From Rhodopirellula sp. (GTDB lineage Bacteria > Planctomycetota > Planctomycetia > Pirellulales > Thermoguttaceae): 64,000 bases of DNA. The translations under genes were made by a program, and so were the position numbers. The DNA lies in NCBI GenBank assembly GCA_012728855.1, contig JAAYEH010000281.1:1-64000 (forward strand), read 5' to 3'. This document shows positions 50,424 through 58,793 of this stretch, piece by piece; within the stretch, counting starts at the first letter, position 1, and each line of letters opens with the position of its first letter. The notes below the pieces were generated by a model that was not told where the DNA came from, made no database searches, and saw only the letters and a program-made list of their open reading frames with translations.

Positions 50424-51872
50424 ATGACAACGGTAGAGTCGAGCGACAGGATGACCACCACGCCGTCGGCAACGAGGCGCCCTCGCGTCGGCCTTCTGGC
50501 CCTGACGCTGGAACTGTACGAAGAACTTGCCCCGGGCGTCCGCGCCGGCCGGGAGCAGTGGCTCCGCAGCGCGATCCTCCCGCAGTTGGAAACGATTGCC
50601 GATGTGACGTTCGACCGGGCCGTCTTTCGCGCCGAAGACGTGCAGGAAGTGGTCGCACGGTACGAAGCGGCCGGGATCGACGCGCTGCTGGTGGTCTGCC
50701 TCACCTATTCCCCCAGCCAGATTGCCCTGCCGGCGCTGACGCGCACGCGGTTGCCGATCCTCGTCTGGAATACGCAGGAGATGTACGCGGTCGGCGGCGA
50801 CTTTTCCGGCGAGCAAATGATCGACAACCACGGCGTCCACGGCACCCAGGATCTCTGCAACGTCCTGCTCCGGTCCGGCATACCCTTCGAATACGTCACC
50901 TCCCACGTGGAAAATCCCCAGGCTTTGAAGCCGCTGGCGGATTTCTTCGCGGCGGCTGCCGCCGCGGCCGGGCTCCGTCGTCTACGTCTCGGTCTGATGG
51001 GCTATCCCTTCCCCGGCATGGGCGATTTTGCCGTCGACAGCACGCACATGGCGGCAACGCTCGGTTGCCAATGGATCTCGCTTCCGGTCGAAGACTACAT
51101 CGAGCGCGCGGCCGACGCTCCGATCGAACGGGTGCAGGAACTCACGGCGGAGTACCGTGAACGTTACGATGTCAGCGATGACGTAACTGCAGAAGATCTC
51201 GAGAACACCGCCCGCGCCGAGTTGTCGCTGCGGCAGATCGTTGCCGATCGGAATCTCGGCGCGATGACGTACCAGTTCATGGCGTTCGGCGAGGACAGCC
51301 GCACGGTCACCCTGCCTTTCGTTGCGATAAGCCGATTGATGGCCGACGGCATCGGCTTTGCGGGCGAGGGGGATCTGGTAGGCGCCGCCGGCGCCTGGTT
51401 GCTCAACCGCCTGCAGCCGCCGGCAACCTTCAGCGAGATCTTTACCGTGGACTTCCAGGGCAACGGCCTGCTGCTGAGCCACATGGGCGAGGCGAACGTG
51501 GCGATGGCCCGCCAAGACCGCCGCATCCCCTTGCTCGCCCGCCCCAAGCCGATCACCCGCACTCGCGGCCGCCAACTGGCGTCGGCGACCAGTTTCGAGC
51601 CCGGCCCAGCCACCCTCGCCGCACTGACCCTCGGGCCCGCGCAGCGATGGCGACTGCTGGCCGCCCGCATGAGGATCGAAGATTTTGGCCCGCTGCCGGG
51701 CATGCCGGTCCCGCACAGCAAGCTATCACCGCACGACGCCGACGTCCGCGACTGGCTCACCGCCTACGCCAAGGCGGGCGGTCCCCACCACAACGCCCTC
51801 TGTTTCGGCAATGCGACCGGTAATATCCGAGCGCTGGCGAGACTGCTGGATGCAGACTACTGCGAGGTGTAA
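50424..51872 (+). CDS. L-fucose/L-arabinose isomerase-like protein
   Basis: This 482-residue protein is taken from the ATG at 50424, because the frame back to 50352 reads through a palindromic repeat. The pattern of sugar isomerases of the fucose/arabinose group is visible: an N-terminal Rossmann-like domain (RPRVGLLALTLELYEELAPG), SGEQMIDNHGVHGTQDL with a conserved His, GMGDFAVDSTHMAATLG, and the metal-type end VDFQGNGLLLSHMGEANVAM. It would convert an aldose to a ketose before phosphorylation. The exact aldose is unknown. The 4 bp gap to the kinase gene argues for co-transcription. Confidence 0.75.
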   Translation: MTTVESSDRMTTTPSATRRPRVGLLALTLELYEELAPGVRAGREQWLRSAILPQLETIADVTFDRAVFRAEDVQEVVARYEAAGIDALLVVCLTYSPSQIALPALTRTRLPILVWNTQEMYAVGGDFSGEQMIDNHGVHGTQDLCNVLLRSGIPFEYVTSHVENPQALKPLADFFAAAAAAAGLRRLRLGLMGYPFPGMGDFAVDSTHMAATLGCQWISLPVEDYIERAADAPIERVQELTAEYRERYDVSDDVTAEDLENTARAELSLRQIVADRNLGAMTYQFMAFGEDSRTVTLPFVAISRLMADGIGFAGEGDLVGAAGAWLLNRLQPPATFSEIFTVDFQGNGLLLSHMGEANVAMARQDRRIPLLARPKPITRTRGRQLASATSFEPGPATLAALTLGPAQRWRLLAARMRIEDFGPLPGMPVPHSKLSPHDADVRDWLTAYAKAGGPHHNALCFGNATGNIRALARLLDADYCEV

Positions 51873-51875
51873 TAG

Positions 51876-53339
51876 ATGTTTCTCGGCCTCGACCTCGGAA
51901 CCACAAACGTCAAGGCATTGATCGTCGATCACGGCGGTCGCGTTGCTGCACGGGCATCAGCCCCGGTCGAGCGCTATTGCACGCCCGGCGGCGGTGTCGA
52001 GCAGGACATCGATGAGATCTGGCAGGCCACTTGCGACTGCCTGCGCCGCGCCGCCGGGCAGGTCGAGTCCCGGACCATCCGCGCCATTGGGATCTCCAGC
52101 CAAGGCGGCGCACTCCAGTTGCTTGATAGCGACGAGAAGCCCGTCAGTCGCGTGATCAGTTGGCTGGACGGCCGCGGGCGCCCGTTCGACCGGAAGCTCG
52201 TCGAAGAAGTCGGCATCGACTGGCTCATCGAGCACCTCGGCTGCAATCTCAGCTCCATGACCCTTGGCCAGATGCTGCGTTTGGCCGCCCAAGAACCGCG
52301 CTTGCTCGCCGCGGCCGCCCATGTCGCGTTCGTCGGGGACGTGATCGTCGGGCGACTCTGCGGCCGCCGCGCCCACGATCCGACGAGCCTCTCGATCGGG
52401 ATGCTCTACAACCCGTGGCGACAGCGGCCCGACGGCGACATGCTTCAGCGTCTCGGAATCCGTGAAGACCAACTCCCCGATCTTCTGCCGGCAACGACTC
52501 CGGCCGGCGGACTGCTTCCGCAGACGGCTGAGGCAACCGGGCTTCCGCCGGGGATTCCCGTCTCTCCCGCCGTACACGATCAGTATGCGGCTTCGACCGG
52601 CGCCGGTGCGGTGGCCGAAGGGGATGTTTGCCTGGGAACCGGAACGGCATGGGTTCTCGTCGCCGGAACAAACCGCCTCGTCCGCCCGGTCACGCCGAGC
52701 ACGTTCATCGCTCCCCATCCGGTGGCTGGCCTCAACGGGCAGATGCTCTCGATGACCAACGGTGGGTCGGCGGTCGACTGGGTGCTCGAACTCACCAACC
52801 GCCGCGAGTGGTCGTCGGAGAAGATCGACGAGGCGCTGGCCGCGGTGCCCGCGGGCAGCGACGGATTGTGTTTTTGGCCGCTGTTGTCGCCAGGTTCGTC
52901 TGGCATCGCCTTCGGGCAGCCGGGAGGAAGAATCGACGGGCTCCACCTGCCCCATACGTCCAACCATTTGCTCCGCGCGGTGATCGAAGGGCTCGCCTGT
53001 GAACTGGCCCGGCACCTGCAACGCTTGCTCGCCGCGGGCGTGCCGGTGCGACGACTGGTGTTGTGCGGCAGCGCCGCGGGCAGCGACGTCACGCCGCAAG
53101 TCGTGGCTGACGTGACTCGGCGCCCGGTCGCTTGTATCGCCGAATCGTCGATCAGCGCGTTCGGCGCCTCGGTCATCGCCCGAGCCATGATTGAACCGGA
53201 AGCCGAGTTGGGCGCGTTGGCTCGCAGATTGGCATCCGAAAGGCGCACCGTGCAGCCGTCTGCGGATGCGGCGGTTTACCAAGAACTCTTCCAGCGATAC
53301 CAGGGAGCGTTTGACCCGGCGGCCGGCAGCGCTGAATAA
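51876..53339 (+). CDS. FGGY-family carbohydrate kinase
   Basis: This 487-residue protein starts MFLGLDLGTTNVKALIVDHG, with the ATP/phosphate-1 loop. SSQGGALQLLD, ISWLDGRGRPFDRKL and the acceptor region VSPAVHDQYAASTGAGAVAE follow, along with RLVLCGSAAGSDVTPQVVAD. These are FGGY kinase signatures of the xylulokinase/fuculokinase type, and the length is normal. The expected catalytic Asp lies in AVHDQYA. It would phosphorylate the ketose made by the preceding isomerase-like protein, feeding the aldolase. Confidence 0.9.
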   Translation: MFLGLDLGTTNVKALIVDHGGRVAARASAPVERYCTPGGGVEQDIDEIWQATCDCLRRAAGQVESRTIRAIGISSQGGALQLLDSDEKPVSRVISWLDGRGRPFDRKLVEEVGIDWLIEHLGCNLSSMTLGQMLRLAAQEPRLLAAAAHVAFVGDVIVGRLCGRRAHDPTSLSIGMLYNPWRQRPDGDMLQRLGIREDQLPDLLPATTPAGGLLPQTAEATGLPPGIPVSPAVHDQYAASTGAGAVAEGDVCLGTGTAWVLVAGTNRLVRPVTPSTFIAPHPVAGLNGQMLSMTNGGSAVDWVLELTNRREWSSEKIDEALAAVPAGSDGLCFWPLLSPGSSGIAFGQPGGRIDGLHLPHTSNHLLRAVIEGLACELARHLQRLLAAGVPVRRLVLCGSAAGSDVTPQVVADVTRRPVACIAESSISAFGASVIARAMIEPEAELGALARRLASERRTVQPSADAAVYQELFQRYQGAFDPAAGSAE

Positions 53340-53494
53340 TTCCGAGGACAAGCATCCGCGATTTCAGCCGCAAAAAGTGGCGGAATGATGCAGCTTTCTT
53401 CTGAGTACCCTCGGCAGTAGAATGAAAAATGGCGGGGAACGATAGAAACGGCAATGCAGTATGCAGAAAGCGGTAATCTTGCGAGGACAAAGAA

Positions 53495-53713
53495 ATGACG
53501 ATTACGATCCATTTGAACCATGATGAGATCGCTCAAATCAAGGAACTGACCAGGCTCGACGACGAGGTGGAAGCTGTCAGCAAAGCGGCCAGGGAGTATT
53601 TGCGAATGGCGCGATTGCGGGAGTTGAAAGCGGCCAGTGGCAGAATCGATTTTGAGGAGAACTGGAAAGACCTCGAATCATTAGAGTTGGGCGAGGTAGA
53701 GTTTCCTCACTGA
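53495..53713 (+). CDS. VapB-like antitoxin
   Basis: This 72-residue protein begins MTITIHLNHDEIAQIKELTR. The acidic C-terminal tail (SLELGEVEFPH) and the size fit ribbon-helix-helix-type antitoxins. It sits 23 bp before a PIN-domain gene on the same strand. A direct sequence family could not be named with certainty; the call rests mainly on the pairing and on the net acidic, helical character. Confidence 0.65.
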   Translation: MTITIHLNHDEIAQIKELTRLDDEVEAVSKAAREYLRMARLRELKAASGRIDFEENWKDLESLELGEVEFPH

Positions 53714-53736
53714 CGAACGTATTCGCACGGTAATGG

Positions 53737-54135
53737 ATGCAACTCATGCAAGACTGGGTGTTTGTCGACACTTGTATTTGGGCGTCGTTCTTCACGAAAC
53801 CACATTCAACAGAGAAGCTCGCCGTCGACAGCTTAATCGATGCGGGGCATGTCGCCTTGCTGGGGCCCTTGGTAGCCGAGGTTTTGCTGGGATGCCGGCG
53901 TAAAAACGAAGCCGATTGGGTAGCGTCACGCCTTCGTGCTGCGCACTACGTTGAGATTGACTGGAATGACTGGCGATCAGCCGCTGATTTGGGCCGCGAA
54001 CTCGCCTCGCTGGGACACAGACTTCCACTGACGGATCTCGTGGTTGCCGGTGTCGCCAAGCGGCTGAACGCCCATGTCTACTCGGTCGACCCGCATTTCG
54101 ATCACGTACCGGATTTGAAGCGTTACTGGCCATGA
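53737..54135 (+). CDS. vapC: VapC-like PIN-domain toxin
   Basis: This 132-residue protein has FVDTCIWASFF with the first PIN Asp, then LVAEVLLGCRRKNEAD with conserved Glu, and HRLPLTDLVVAGVAKRLNAH with the third Asp. The C-terminus VDPHFDHVPDLKRYW is typical of VapC. All acidic positions appear intact. It may start at 53737 or at the in-frame ATG at 53746. It is unrelated in sequence to the VapC at 9613. It lies between the kinase and amidohydrolase genes, so it may have inserted into the catabolic cluster. Confidence 0.85.
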   Translation: MQLMQDWVFVDTCIWASFFTKPHSTEKLAVDSLIDAGHVALLGPLVAEVLLGCRRKNEADWVASRLRAAHYVEIDWNDWRSAADLGRELASLGHRLPLTDLVVAGVAKRLNAHVYSVDPHFDHVPDLKRYWP

Positions 54136-54144
54136 CTGCGCCAT

Positions 54145-54297
54145 GCACCACTGTTTGGAGTTGCGCGTGCGCTCTACTGCAAAAGAGATCTCCACAACTC
54201 CAAGCAGTGCGGTATTGCGGCCGGCGATGGCGCTCTCACTGCTTGTGATTGTGGTGGATTCCGCGTGAATGAAAGACCCGTTCAATCACAAGCAGTG
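54145..54297. repeat. Family-3 hairpin repeats (two tandem copies)
   Basis: Hairpin 1 is CACTGTTTGGAGTTG (54149-54163) with CAACTCCAAGCAGTG (54195-54209). Hairpin 2 is CACTGCTTGTGATTG (54237-54251) with CAATCACAAGCAGTG (54283-54297). Both share the CACTG..TTG frame with copy 1 near 13.4 kb, while their inner letters have changed together so that pairing is kept. Confidence 0.8.
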
Positions 54298-54360
54298 GCA
54301 CACCATCGATGGAAACACCTGGAGTCGGTTCAACCCCTGAGAAACGATAAGGCACTCGCA

Positions 54361-55464
54361 ATGCCCACCCTCCCCCTTCACCACGTCTGGCAATACACCG
54401 ACCGCGATCAGGCTTTCTGGGACGAACACCTGGAACCCTGGCTGCCGACGAAGATTTTCGATGCCCACACCCACGTCAACGAGCCGGAGTTTCGCATCGA
54501 AGTGATGACCGAGGAGAAACGCCGGCAGTACTGGGTCAACGAAGTCGGCGAGCCGATCGGGGCCGAGGATGCCGACCGCTGCCATCGCCTGGTTTTCCCG
54601 GGCCGCGAGTTCTCCTGCCTGGTGTTTGGCCATCCGACCCTGGAATTCGACATTGAAGCAAGCAACGCCAGCCTCCGCAAAGCGGCGGCGAAATACGGCT
54701 GGCAGACGCTGGCCGTCACGCGTCCGCAGTGGTCGTCCGATCGCATCGCCGCAGAGCTTGACGAGCCGACGGTGCTGGGCGTGAAGGTCTACTATGCGCT
54801 GATCAGCCAGGATCCCCACACGCGAGACCGGCACATTGAAGCGAGCATCTTCGATTTTCTTCCGCATCATCAGCTCGAAGTGCTCGACGCGCGCCGCGCC
54901 TGGCTTACCTTGCACGTCCCCAAAGCCGATCGGCTGGGCCACCCGCAAAACATCGCGGAGATCCACGAAATCCGGCGCCGCTATCCCAACGTCCGCGTGG
55001 TCATCGCGCATCTCGGCCGCGGCTACACGCTTCCGCACGCGAAAGAGTCGCTCCCGCAGTTGGCGGACGACGAAGGACTCTACTTCGACAACTCGGCGGT
55101 ATTGAACCCGGACGTTCACCGCTTCGCACTTGCGACCCTCGGCCCCCGGCGGATCCTTTACGGCACCGATAACCCGATCTTTTACATGCGCGGCCGGCGT
55201 CAGTGGCACGGCCGCTCGTATATCAATCGCACGGATTATCCGTTCCACTTCAACAAGGACCGCGAGCCGCCGGAGGTGGAAGCGAACTACACGCTCTATA
55301 TCTACGAAGCCCTTCGCGCCATCCGGCAAGCATGTGAGGATCTCGGCCTCGGTCGCAGCGACGTGGAGGCCATCTTCCACGGCAATGCCCGTCGCCTGAT
55401 CGACGGGATCCGCACCCCGGCGGCTGCGATCCAGTCCGACACGAGCGGAACCATGCCCGAATAA
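54361..55464 (+). CDS. Amidohydrolase-family (TIM-barrel) protein
   Basis: This 367-residue protein starts at an ATG at 54361. The metal-dependent hydrolase pattern is clear: IFDAHTHVN (HxH), LTLHVPKADR, VVIAHLGRGY and RILYGTDNP with the final catalytic Asp. This matches amidohydrolase-2 (COG2159-type) enzymes that act on aromatic, lactone or uronate substrates. It is on the same strand as the sugar genes but separated by a VapBC pair and the family-3 hairpins. It could open a lactone made by the dehydrogenases; that is inference. Confidence 0.8.
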   Translation: MPTLPLHHVWQYTDRDQAFWDEHLEPWLPTKIFDAHTHVNEPEFRIEVMTEEKRRQYWVNEVGEPIGAEDADRCHRLVFPGREFSCLVFGHPTLEFDIEASNASLRKAAAKYGWQTLAVTRPQWSSDRIAAELDEPTVLGVKVYYALISQDPHTRDRHIEASIFDFLPHHQLEVLDARRAWLTLHVPKADRLGHPQNIAEIHEIRRRYPNVRVVIAHLGRGYTLPHAKESLPQLADDEGLYFDNSAVLNPDVHRFALATLGPRRILYGTDNPIFYMRGRRQWHGRSYINRTDYPFHFNKDREPPEVEANYTLYIYEALRAIRQACEDLGLGRSDVEAIFHGNARRLIDGIRTPAAAIQSDTSGTMPE

Positions 55465-55482
55465 GATGCAGGCCGGCTGTTG

Positions 55483-56661
55483 TCACTCGGCAGCGAGATT
55501 CCCAACCGGCAGAATTGCCAGTTCGCACGAATTGCGATTCGCGCCGCGTCCGCCGTCGTTGGAGTATACGACGTAAAGTGATCCGTCATACTCCACCGCA
55601 TACGGATAGGAGAGGCTCAGTTTCGGGTTCGATTCGCCCGGGCCGTCGCACACCGCATCGCGAATGCGATAGATCTTCGAAAAGACCTTGGCTCCGGGGC
55701 GGCTCACCGCGATCGTCAGCGGCCGGCGGCGGTTGCCCGAGTCGGCCGTGGTCGTGGCGACGAGGTAGCGCTGTCCCGTCGAGAGCACGCCCGAGTACGG
55801 CTTCGAGGCAGCCATTGGCAGATTCGTCCGGCGGATTTCCGACCAGGTGCGGCCGTAGTCGTTGCTCGCGGCGGCTAGCGCCACCGGCTCACGGAAGCGG
55901 GCGATATTGAGCACGTCCTGCCCGTCGACGACGACCGTCGACTCGCCCCACATCTCCATCTCCGGCGGCTTTGGGATGGCGACGACATCCCAACGTGTGA
56001 AATCGTCGCCGCGGCTGATGGCGACCGCGGCCGGATCGTCCGTACCGCCGTAGCCGCGCACCACCGTGATGCCGGCCATGATCCAGTTGCCGTCGCCCAT
56101 CTTCCTAGGCTGCTGCATCGGCCAGAAGCCTTTCTCGACAACAACTCCCTTGTTGATCCACTTGCCCGCCGCTTCGTCGAGCAGGTACGCGCGGGTGTGG
56201 ATCCGCTGCATGCGTCCATAGAAACTGCCTTGGAAGGACCAGAGCCCGCTCGCGTGTGAAAGAAAGACGCCGTGGCTCACCGCCAGGTCCGGTTCATTGC
56301 CGTCGTCGATCGTGAACAGTTCGCCCCATGTGGTTCCGCCGTCGCTGCTGATCGCGCCTCGCGCCTCCTCACTGGCGGTGTTCTCATTGCCGCGGTTGTG
56401 CCCGAAAGAGCAGTAGAAGATCCCTTTATGCCGGACCAGCGCGGCGCCTTGGAGCCAGTTGTAGCCATCCTGTTCCGGCCGGCGCGGCTTGATGACGGCG
56501 AAACGCGCATCCTGTATCAACGAGGCCTCCGCCGACTTGGGCACGGGGCGATCGGGATCCCAGAGCACGAAAGGCTCGCCGGCTCGGGCGGGCATCGCGG
56601 TGATCGCCAAGAGAACGGTTGCGGTCGGCGTGAGGAAATGTGTGGTCATGGCGGTTCTCAT
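55483..56661 (-). CDS. Secreted sialidase/BNR-like protein
   Basis: This 392-residue protein starts at an ATG at 56661 with GGGAGGA 7 bp upstream; the frame to 56712 lacks a better start. The signal peptide HFLTPTATVLLAITAMPARA is followed by a beta-propeller with weak Asp-box motifs (SSDGGTTWGE, SNDYGRTWSE) and SYPYAVEYDGSLYVVYSNDG. The ligand-binding Arg residues cannot be placed with certainty. It is convergent with the amidohydrolase gene. It could release the sugar that the 45-53 kb cluster degrades. Confidence 0.75.
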   Translation of the reverse strand: MRTAMTTHFLTPTATVLLAITAMPARAGEPFVLWDPDRPVPKSAEASLIQDARFAVIKPRRPEQDGYNWLQGAALVRHKGIFYCSFGHNRGNENTASEEARGAISSDGGTTWGELFTIDDGNEPDLAVSHGVFLSHASGLWSFQGSFYGRMQRIHTRAYLLDEAAGKWINKGVVVEKGFWPMQQPRKMGDGNWIMAGITVVRGYGGTDDPAAVAISRGDDFTRWDVVAIPKPPEMEMWGESTVVVDGQDVLNIARFREPVALAAASNDYGRTWSEIRRTNLPMAASKPYSGVLSTGQRYLVATTTADSGNRRRPLTIAVSRPGAKVFSKIYRIRDAVCDGPGESNPKLSLSYPYAVEYDGSLYVVYSNDGGRGANRNSCELAILPVGNLAAE

Positions 56662-56712
56662 GAAACATCCTCCCGTCGGGAGCGACTCTTGTGGTTCGAG
56701 ACATGCGGCCAT

Positions 56713-57023
56713 CTTACTTCAGCGAGTCAGGTTCGGCAATCTGCTCGGATGGCCTCTCTGTTCTTCATCCTTCCGGTGCGGGCGGCCGAATCGAATCCTT
56801 GCGACACGGGGGTGGCATGCTTCTGTTGGGCGGATGACGCACGTGCGCGCCAAAGCGGCACGATCGCGACAACCGTTAAACTCGGCGTCTGATCGGCAAA
56901 GCCGTGGGGAATCCCGCCTATGCCTCGTGTACAACCGGCAAAGGAACGTGACCTACAATTTCGAAGACAATCCCTGGAACCCCCACCCCGCCGCGCACGG
57001 CTCTAGCTTTCAGGCGTACCGCG
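56713..57023. other. 310 bp without a recognisable gene
   Basis: Short frames only, on both strands. No hairpin or promoter could be singled out. It holds the upstream regions of the sialidase-like gene (minus) and the HD-GYP gene (plus). Confidence 0.4.
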
Positions 57024-58649
57024 ATGCCGACCACTGCCGTCGATCTTTTCGACCCCAGCGAAAACTGCCCGACAAACGTCGACTCTCTGGTGTACGAGTC
57101 GCCGGCATTGTTGGTCGAGCGAGCTTTCGGCGTCGAATTCAGCGCGGCGGATGGAGCGACCGGTCAGCCGCTGTTCTGCTCGCCGAGCCAACCTGAAGGA
57201 AATTGGCTCCTTTGGTCGTCACTCTGCCGCGAAGTAGCCCTGCGGGGTCGCCCGGAATTCCTTCAAGACGAGCCGCCGCTGCTGGTTTTGGCGATCCCCA
57301 TGTCCGATACCGACGGCGAGTGTCCGGTGGCCGTCGGCGTCTTTCTGACTCGCGAAGCGGCACCGAACGAAGATCTTTCCGTCGCTGCCCGCGCCGTCGG
57401 CTTGTCGCCCTGTGAGGCGGTCGCCTGGGCACGGAATCAGAAGCCGGTGACCGCCCAAACGCTCCAGCGAACGGCAGCACTGGTGATGGAGCAATTGTCG
57501 GCCAAGCGGCATATCCGAAAACTGGAGTCAGAGACGGAGAGCCTGTCCGAGAATCTGTCGGCAACTTACGAAGAGATCAGCCTGCTCCATCGACTTACGC
57601 AGAACTTGAAGATCTCCAAGAGCGAGGAGGAGCTTGGGAGCGTGGCTTTGGAGTGGATGCGGGAAGTGCTGCCCGCCGAGGGGCTGGCAATCCAGTTGAC
57701 GCCGGTGGACGAAGCGGGAACGTCGCTCACGCAAGGCGCTCGCACGTGTACGTCGTTGCAGGCGCTGGGCCGGTGCCCCGTCGACGATGCACAATTCAGC
57801 CGCCTGATCGAACATTTAGGACTCACACCCACCAGCCGCCCCTGCGTGGTCAACCGACCGGTCACCGAGGATCCCGCCTGGCCGCTGCCCGAGGTTCGGC
57901 AGATGATCGCGGTTCCCCTGGCGGAGGGCGAAAACCTCTTCGGCTGGCTGGCCGCTTTCAATCACGTCGACGGCGGCGAGTTCGGCACCGTCGAGGCCAG
58001 CCTGATGAATTCCGTCGGCGCCATCCTCGGCATTCACAGCGGCAACATCGAGTTGTATCGGCAGCAGTCCGAATTGTTGGCGGGCATCGTCCGGGCGCTG
58101 ACTTCGGCGATCGACGCCAAGGATCCGTACACGTGCGGCCACAGCGACCGCGTCGCCCGCGTCGCCGTCCGCATCGCCGAAGAACTCGGATTCGACGAGA
58201 AGCAGCTCGACACAATCTACCTCTCCGGGCTGCTGCACGACATCGGCAAAATCGGCATCAACGACGCTGTCCTCCGCAAACCGGGAAAGCTTACCGACAG
58301 CGAATACGAGCACATCAAGAAACATGTCGAGATCGGTCACCGCATTCTCGTCGACCTCAAGAAACTGGACGACGTGCTCCCCGTGGTCTTGTACCACCAT
58401 GAATCGTGGGACGGGCACGGCTACCCTCATCGATTGCCTGCCGTGAAGATCCCGCTCTCGGCCAGGATCGTCGCCGTGGCCGATTCCTTCGACGCGATGG
58501 GCAGCGATCGCCCTTACCGCAACGGCATGCCCGACAGCCAGATCGACGAGATCCTCCGGGCCGGCGCCGGAAAACAATGGGATCCGGAAGTCGTCGATGC
58601 TTTCTTCCGAGCCCGCGACGACATCCGACGGATCGCGATCACGGCCTAA
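57024..58649 (+). CDS. GAF-HD-GYP signalling protein
   Basis: This 541-residue cytoplasmic protein has an N-terminal region without family, a short coiled coil (about 160-185), a GAF domain (about 190-340) and a C-terminal HD-GYP phosphodiesterase domain (about 350-541). The HD-GYP motifs are complete: YTCGHSDRVARVAVRIAEEL, LSGLLHDIGKIGINDAVLRK, HHESWDGHGYP. The domain usually hydrolyses cyclic-di-GMP. The GAF sensor probably tunes it to a small ligand or redox cue. No receiver or kinase partner is adjacent. Confidence 0.92.
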   Translation: MPTTAVDLFDPSENCPTNVDSLVYESPALLVERAFGVEFSAADGATGQPLFCSPSQPEGNWLLWSSLCREVALRGRPEFLQDEPPLLVLAIPMSDTDGECPVAVGVFLTREAAPNEDLSVAARAVGLSPCEAVAWARNQKPVTAQTLQRTAALVMEQLSAKRHIRKLESETESLSENLSATYEEISLLHRLTQNLKISKSEEELGSVALEWMREVLPAEGLAIQLTPVDEAGTSLTQGARTCTSLQALGRCPVDDAQFSRLIEHLGLTPTSRPCVVNRPVTEDPAWPLPEVRQMIAVPLAEGENLFGWLAAFNHVDGGEFGTVEASLMNSVGAILGIHSGNIELYRQQSELLAGIVRALTSAIDAKDPYTCGHSDRVARVAVRIAEELGFDEKQLDTIYLSGLLHDIGKIGINDAVLRKPGKLTDSEYEHIKKHVEIGHRILVDLKKLDDVLPVVLYHHESWDGHGYPHRLPAVKIPLSARIVAVADSFDAMGSDRPYRNGMPDSQIDEILRAGAGKQWDPEVVDAFFRARDDIRRIAITA

Positions 58650-58676
58650 GAACAAAGAGGCCCCAAGACCCAAAAA

Positions 58677-58767
58677 GGGGTCGGGAGTCTTTTTCCGTAT
58701 CGGCCTCACCGCCGCTCGGCACGGTCAATGCGGACGGCGGCCGATACGGAAAAAGACTCCCGACCCC
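58677..58767. repeat. Family-1 palindromic repeat (copy 3)
   Basis: The 29 bp arms (58677-58705 and 58739-58767) are the same as in copies 1 and 2. The 33 nt loop matches the other loops only as its reverse complement, so this copy is in the opposite orientation. It lies between convergent genes. Confidence 0.9.
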
Positions 58768-58793
58768 CTCGCGCCGTTACCTCGCGGCCCGTG

